Of a stretch of DNA of 64,000 bases, positions 60,865 through 64,000 are shown piece after piece. The notes beneath the pieces are model-generated. The model was not told the DNA's origin. It saw only the letters and a list, made by a program, of their open reading frames with translations, and did no database searches. The stretch lies in assembly GCF_014207535.1 (NCBI RefSeq), contig NZ_JACHGK010000002.1:186001-250000 (forward strand), in the 5' to 3' direction. The position numbers and the translations under genes were made by a program. This DNA is from Bacillus benzoevorans. GTDB taxonomy: Bacteria > Bacillota > Bacilli > Bacillales > Cytobacillaceae. How positions within the stretch are numbered: position 1 is the stretch's first letter; every line of letters starts with the position of its first letter.

Positions 60865-62094
60865 TTACAAGGCAATTTTGTTCGCTGCCTCTTCCAGTTT
60901 CCTGATGCTATTAATTTGTTTGCGCAGGACAAACTGATAGGCAATGAACGAAAGGACAATACTCAGGGAGCAGATGAGAAAAACAAAGCGAAATCCTGTA
61001 TGGAGCGAAACAAATCCCAAAGCGACAGCACCGATGCCGCCGCCAATATCCTTGGCCAAAAATAAAGTTGAATTGCCGGCTCCCCTTCTATCAACAGGAC
61101 AAACCCGAATCATAACGGCATTTATCGTTGGGTCAGATGAGCCCAAGCCCAAGCCGTACAGGACTCCAGAAATGAGCATTCCCGTTAAAGATGTTGCATA
61201 GGCTAACAGGACAAAAGATAAGACTAATAAAATCAAGCCGGGAATGATCACAAATGCCGGACCATAGTTATCAGCTATTTTCCCGGCAAAAAGTCTTGTA
61301 ATCAGTAAAGCAATGGAAGAAACGGTAAAATATAAACCAATATCTTCGATTTCAAGAGACTGCGCGTAAATGGGAATAAAAGAGATAGCAGAGCCGACGG
61401 CAACAAAGACAAAAGTTGTCACAAGAGCCGACGGCAATGCTGTTTTTTCAACCATTAAATCGGCCAGGCTTCTTTTTCCTTTAGGCTTTGTTCTATTAAT
61501 ATGTTCAGCAGACTTTTTCTCGTAGCGAATGAAAAAGCTGCATCCTAGCGCAATAAAACCGATGAAAGAAGTTACGATAAACACAAGGTTATAGCTATAT
61601 TGATGAATCAGGTATAAACAGAATGCAGGACCAATAGCCGTGGCAATGGTATTGGAGAGGCCAAAATATCCCACTCCTTCTGCTAATCTGCTCTTCGGAA
61701 CAATATCGGAAACAATCGTTCCGGATGCATTTGTCGTCGCGCTGAACCCGATTCCATGCAAGCTTCTTAATAACAGTAATATTCCAAGCGAAGAAAAAGC
61801 AAGTACATAGGAGAGACTGATAAAGGCGGATATGACACCGCCAATAATCAACACGAGCCGGCGGCTTTTCTCATCAATTAATTTACCGAAAAACGGACGG
61901 AATAGTATCGCAAACAGCATAAAAAGACCCCAAAGCATACCCGCAACAGAGTTATCTCCCCCAAGATGGATCGCATATAGGGGGAGACCTGTCATCAACA
62001 TCCCGTTTGCTATGGATGTGAATAAGGAATAGATAAAAATAAGCATAAAATGGGCAGTCCATAATTTTTCTTGCCTAATCGTTTGTGTCTGCAA
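60865..62094 (-). CDS. MFS transporter
   Basis: Encodes 409 residues, 12 membrane segments. The MFS loop 2-3 motif appears as RPFFGKLIDEKSRR and its repeat RLFAGKIADNYG; motif C region GIGFSATTNASGTIVSDIVPKSR. Likely a drug or metabolite efflux protein of the YfcJ/NarK-like minor groups. A TTG start at 62094 lies 9 bp after AGAGG. Confidence 0.85.
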   Translation of the reverse strand: MQTQTIRQEKLWTAHFMLIFIYSLFTSIANGMLMTGLPLYAIHLGGDNSVAGMLWGLFMLFAILFRPFFGKLIDEKSRRLVLIIGGVISAFISLSYVLAFSSLGILLLLRSLHGIGFSATTNASGTIVSDIVPKSRLAEGVGYFGLSNTIATAIGPAFCLYLIHQYSYNLVFIVTSFIGFIALGCSFFIRYEKKSAEHINRTKPKGKRSLADLMVEKTALPSALVTTFVFVAVGSAISFIPIYAQSLEIEDIGLYFTVSSIALLITRLFAGKIADNYGPAFVIIPGLILLVLSFVLLAYATSLTGMLISGVLYGLGLGSSDPTINAVMIRVCPVDRRGAGNSTLFLAKDIGGGIGAVALGFVSLHTGFRFVFLICSLSIVLSFIAYQFVLRKQINSIRKLEEAANKIAL

Positions 62095-62314
62095 AGTTCA
62101 GATCCTCTTTCCTTTTAAATCTGGCTATTAATCAAGTATACTAGAATACAAAGAAAAAATAAATATGGTGAGGCACGCTGCCACTCCATATATTTTCAAT
62201 TATTTTCCCTGAGGCGGGTTGTTAATATATCCCATTAACAAATCTGAAAAATTGCATTTGCTGCCATCAATCGTTAAAATTATTATTGAAAATAACAACA
62301 AAGGAGTACTGACG

Positions 62315-62692
62315 TTGATTAATAAAATTGGGAAAATTACCGTGTATGTACAAGACCAGGAGCAAGCAAAGGATTTTTGGGTGAATAAAGTCGGGTTTGT
62401 CGTAAAATTTGAACAGCAAATGGGACCAAATATGACTTGGCTTGAAGTGGGGCCAAGTGAAGCTGAGTTTACTACGCTGGTTCTTTATTCCAAAGCAGCG
62501 ATGGAGAAACACAAACCTTCTGCTGTGGCACATCCATCCATTCTGTTCAGTACAACCGATATTGAAGCGGCATATGCAAAAATGAAACAAAACGGCGTGG
62601 AAGTAGAGGATATGATGAAAATGCCATATGGTTCCATGTTTACTTTTAAAGACCAGGATGGAAATGAATATATTTTGCGTGAGGATAAATAG
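62315..62692 (+). CDS. VOC family (glyoxalase/bleomycin-resistance fold) protein
   Basis: Encodes 125 residues from TTG 62315, 8 bp after AAGGAG. KITVYVQDQEQAKDFWVNKVGF and the C-terminal GSMFTFKDQDGNEYIL are typical of VOC extradiol-like folds. Metal ligands are not obvious in the first beta strand, so a binding rather than catalytic role is possible. Confidence 0.85.
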   Translation: MINKIGKITVYVQDQEQAKDFWVNKVGFVVKFEQQMGPNMTWLEVGPSEAEFTTLVLYSKAAMEKHKPSAVAHPSILFSTTDIEAAYAKMKQNGVEVEDMMKMPYGSMFTFKDQDGNEYILREDK

Positions 62693-62701
62693 AAAATACA
62701 G

Positions 62702-62744
62702 AAAAAAAGCCTTCTTTTCAAAAGTTAGAAAAGAAGGCTTTTTT
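62702..62744. terminator. Bidirectional terminator
   Basis: AAAAAAGCCTTCTTTTC pairs perfectly with GAAAAGAAGGCTTTTTT around AAAAGTTA. Confidence 0.9.
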
Positions 62745-62783
62745 CATGATTTGAAAAAGTGGTTATGATTGTGAACACAAATG

Positions 62784-63203
62784 TTACTTTGTAATTTCCT
62801 TGAAGCCTTCACCGAGAACGCCAGCGTCTCTTCTTTCAGCAGCCCCTATAAGAGCACGTTTGGAAACATTATTCTTTTGTTCAATCAATGCCTGGCGACC
62901 TTTGTATACATATTTCTTTTTCAAAATATTTTTCTTTTGATGATAATATAGAACAAAACGTTTCAGCGGCAGGTTTGGATTCGAATTAATCCAGTTGATT
63001 TTAAAGGCATTAGCATCCTGCCATTCCTCAACAGAAAGCATATGGGCAAGGACGCGCAATTGCTTAAAATTGAACTCAGGTGTCAAACGCACTTCTCTCT
63101 CCAGCATCAATGATGGTTCGTCAACAGTTGGTGTCTGTTTTAACACGATATCCTCTTCGATAATTTTTTGTTCTAATTGGGAAAAGTCAAATAAAGAAAA
63201 CAA
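62784..63203 (-). CDS. Unknown 139-residue basic protein
   Basis: Starts MFSLFDFSQLEQKIIEED (TTG 63203, behind GAGGAG; a GTG at 63215 abuts that site) and has a strongly basic second half (HQKKNILKKKYVYKGRQALIEQKNN) ending ERRDAGVLGEGFKEITK. No family recognised. The basic patch suggests nucleic acid or membrane-surface contact; speculative. Confidence 0.6.
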   Translation of the reverse strand: MFSLFDFSQLEQKIIEEDIVLKQTPTVDEPSLMLEREVRLTPEFNFKQLRVLAHMLSVEEWQDANAFKINWINSNPNLPLKRFVLYYHQKKNILKKKYVYKGRQALIEQKNNVSKRALIGAAERRDAGVLGEGFKEITK

Positions 63204-63390
63204 TTTTGCATACACTCCTCAATGATTAGCATCTATATTTATTATGCCAAGTTTTGCGTTTAAATGGTCATCCCTTCCCTTTGACCAAAATAAAAATTTC
63301 CGACCAAGAAAAAGACTACATTACACTATATAAACACAACGCTACATCTGGCACAAGTAAATTCCGCAAAAAAGTGGCAAATCAAGCAAA

Positions 63391-63419
63391 AAAAGGAACC
63401 GAATCGCTGGCTCCCTTTC
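63391..63419 (-). terminator. Probable terminator of the Gly-rich-tail protein gene
   Basis: Imperfect AAAGGGAGCC / GGTTCCTTT stem on the minus strand, followed by a seven-T run. Confidence 0.55.
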
Positions 63420-63467
63420 TGCTCATGATTATTAATAAATAATACTTGCTTGCGTTAATAGGAGGCT

Positions 63468-63761
63468 TTAATCTCCTCCACCGCCACCCCCGCCATCTCC
63501 TCCGCCTCCATCGGAACTGCTGCTGTCGCTTGCAGAATCTGAAATAAACAAATCCCAGAATGAATTGGAATTGGATGAATAAGGGGAGTGAGCGGCTGCC
63601 TTCTTTTTCTTTTTCCATAGCCCTGTAAAGATCACAAAATACAAAACAACCCCCAGCAGTAAAATTAAAATACTGCTAAATAGTTCACCTTGAAAAAATA
63701 AACCAAGTGCCACCCAAAGCCAAAACAAGCAATACATCAAAATGAAAATCGATCGTATCAT
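63468..63761 (-). CDS. Small membrane protein with Ser/Asp and poly-Gly tail
   Basis: Encodes 97 residues: two hydrophobic segments (FILMYCLFWLWVALGLFF and ILILLLGVVLYFVIFTGLW), a KKKKK cluster, then a low-complexity tail SDSASDSSSSDGGGGDGGGGGGGD. GGGAGG lies 12 bp upstream. Not recognised; similar Gly-rich tails end several Firmicute TPM-domain and small membrane proteins. The codons of the tail are repetitive and prone to slippage. Confidence 0.65.
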   Translation of the reverse strand: MIRSIFILMYCLFWLWVALGLFFQGELFSSILILLLGVVLYFVIFTGLWKKKKKAAAHSPYSSNSNSFWDLFISDSASDSSSSDGGGGDGGGGGGGD

Positions 63762-63950
63762 TTGATTGATAAACCTCCCTTCATTATCAATAGAAATTTG
63801 TTACAGCAGACAAAACAAGAGTTTAAATATTTTCTGTTTTTTCAGTCTTTTATAAATATAATTTTATCATTAAATTCCAATAATAGGGTAATATAATGAA
63901 CATTTTTATTAAAATAATATTCAATTTTTCGAATTTCATGCAATAAATTT

Positions 63951-63977
63951 AGCGAACAGCAGCAAATACTGTTCGCT
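63951..63977. terminator. Hairpin at the window edge
   Basis: AGCGAACAG pairs with CTGTTCGCT; probably terminates a gene beyond the window. The preceding 190 bp hold nothing recognisable. Confidence 0.5.
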
Positions 63978-64000
63978 TTGGAGATTTTTAGTTTTCAATA

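Noticed and set aside
63254..63442. 62-codon plus-strand frame between two minus-strand genes
   Set aside because: No ribosome binding site; it spans the probable terminator of the Gly-rich-tail gene and resembles no protein family.

Overview
The window looks like a chromosomal segment of a low-GC, endospore-forming Bacillaceae bacterium (Bacillus or Neobacillus type). It carries a germinant-receptor operon, a sporulation-type orphan sensor kinase, a B. subtilis-style yng operon, strong AGGAGG-type ribosome binding sites and many TTG/GTG starts. I see no phage, plasmid, IS element, tRNA, rRNA or CRISPR array. Most genes are on the minus strand.

Bases 800-20,100 are an organosulfur scavenging island. 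It holds a TauE-type exporter, a sulfonate-type ABC transporter (ATPase, lipoprotein, permease), a short MetNIQ-type ABC transporter, three NtaA/SnaA/DszA-family flavin monooxygenases, SsuD (alkanesulfonate monooxygenase), SfnG (dimethyl sulfone monooxygenase) and four acyl-CoA-dehydrogenase-fold proteins of the DszC/SfnB kind. The logic appears to be import of sulfonates, sulfones or thioethers, then oxidative C-S cleavage to sulfite. No flavin reductase is encoded here. Three transcription units (14254-15648, 18674 downward, and sfnG) start behind copies of one RNA leader: a covarying 12-nt hairpin abutting an intrinsic terminator. Two of these, and partly tauE, share a near-identical promoter sequence. 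This leader family is the best candidate for an undescribed regulatory system.

Bases 20,300-26,800 hold the lower catechol meta-cleavage pathway: 4-oxalocrotonate tautomerase, decarboxylase, hydratase, aldolase and acylating acetaldehyde dehydrogenase, plus an NPD-type flavoenzyme and a divergent IclR regulator. No ring-cleavage dioxygenase is present. Single genes follow (DinB-fold protein, AlkD glycosylase, DUF488).

Bases 28,100-39,900 hold a leucine/isovalerate catabolic operon: acyl-CoA dehydrogenase, biotin carboxylase, biotin carrier, HMG-CoA lyase, methylglutaconyl-CoA hydratase, acyl-CoA synthetase, carboxyltransferase and ScoAB. A divergent GAF/PucR-type regulator faces it across a perfect inverted repeat.

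Bases 40,000-49,100 are housekeeping: MntP, PAP2 phosphatase, UDG-like protein, methyltransferase, hemolysin III, a deoB-pdp-cdd nucleoside salvage operon and a YerD-like GOGAT-domain protein. Bases 49,200-64,000 hold a gerA-type A-C-D-B germination operon, an SLH-anchored amidase, a candidate small RNA with a promoter and terminator of its own (55565-55723), an orphan histidine kinase, AEC and MFS transporters, a universal stress protein and several small conserved or unknown Bacillaceae proteins.
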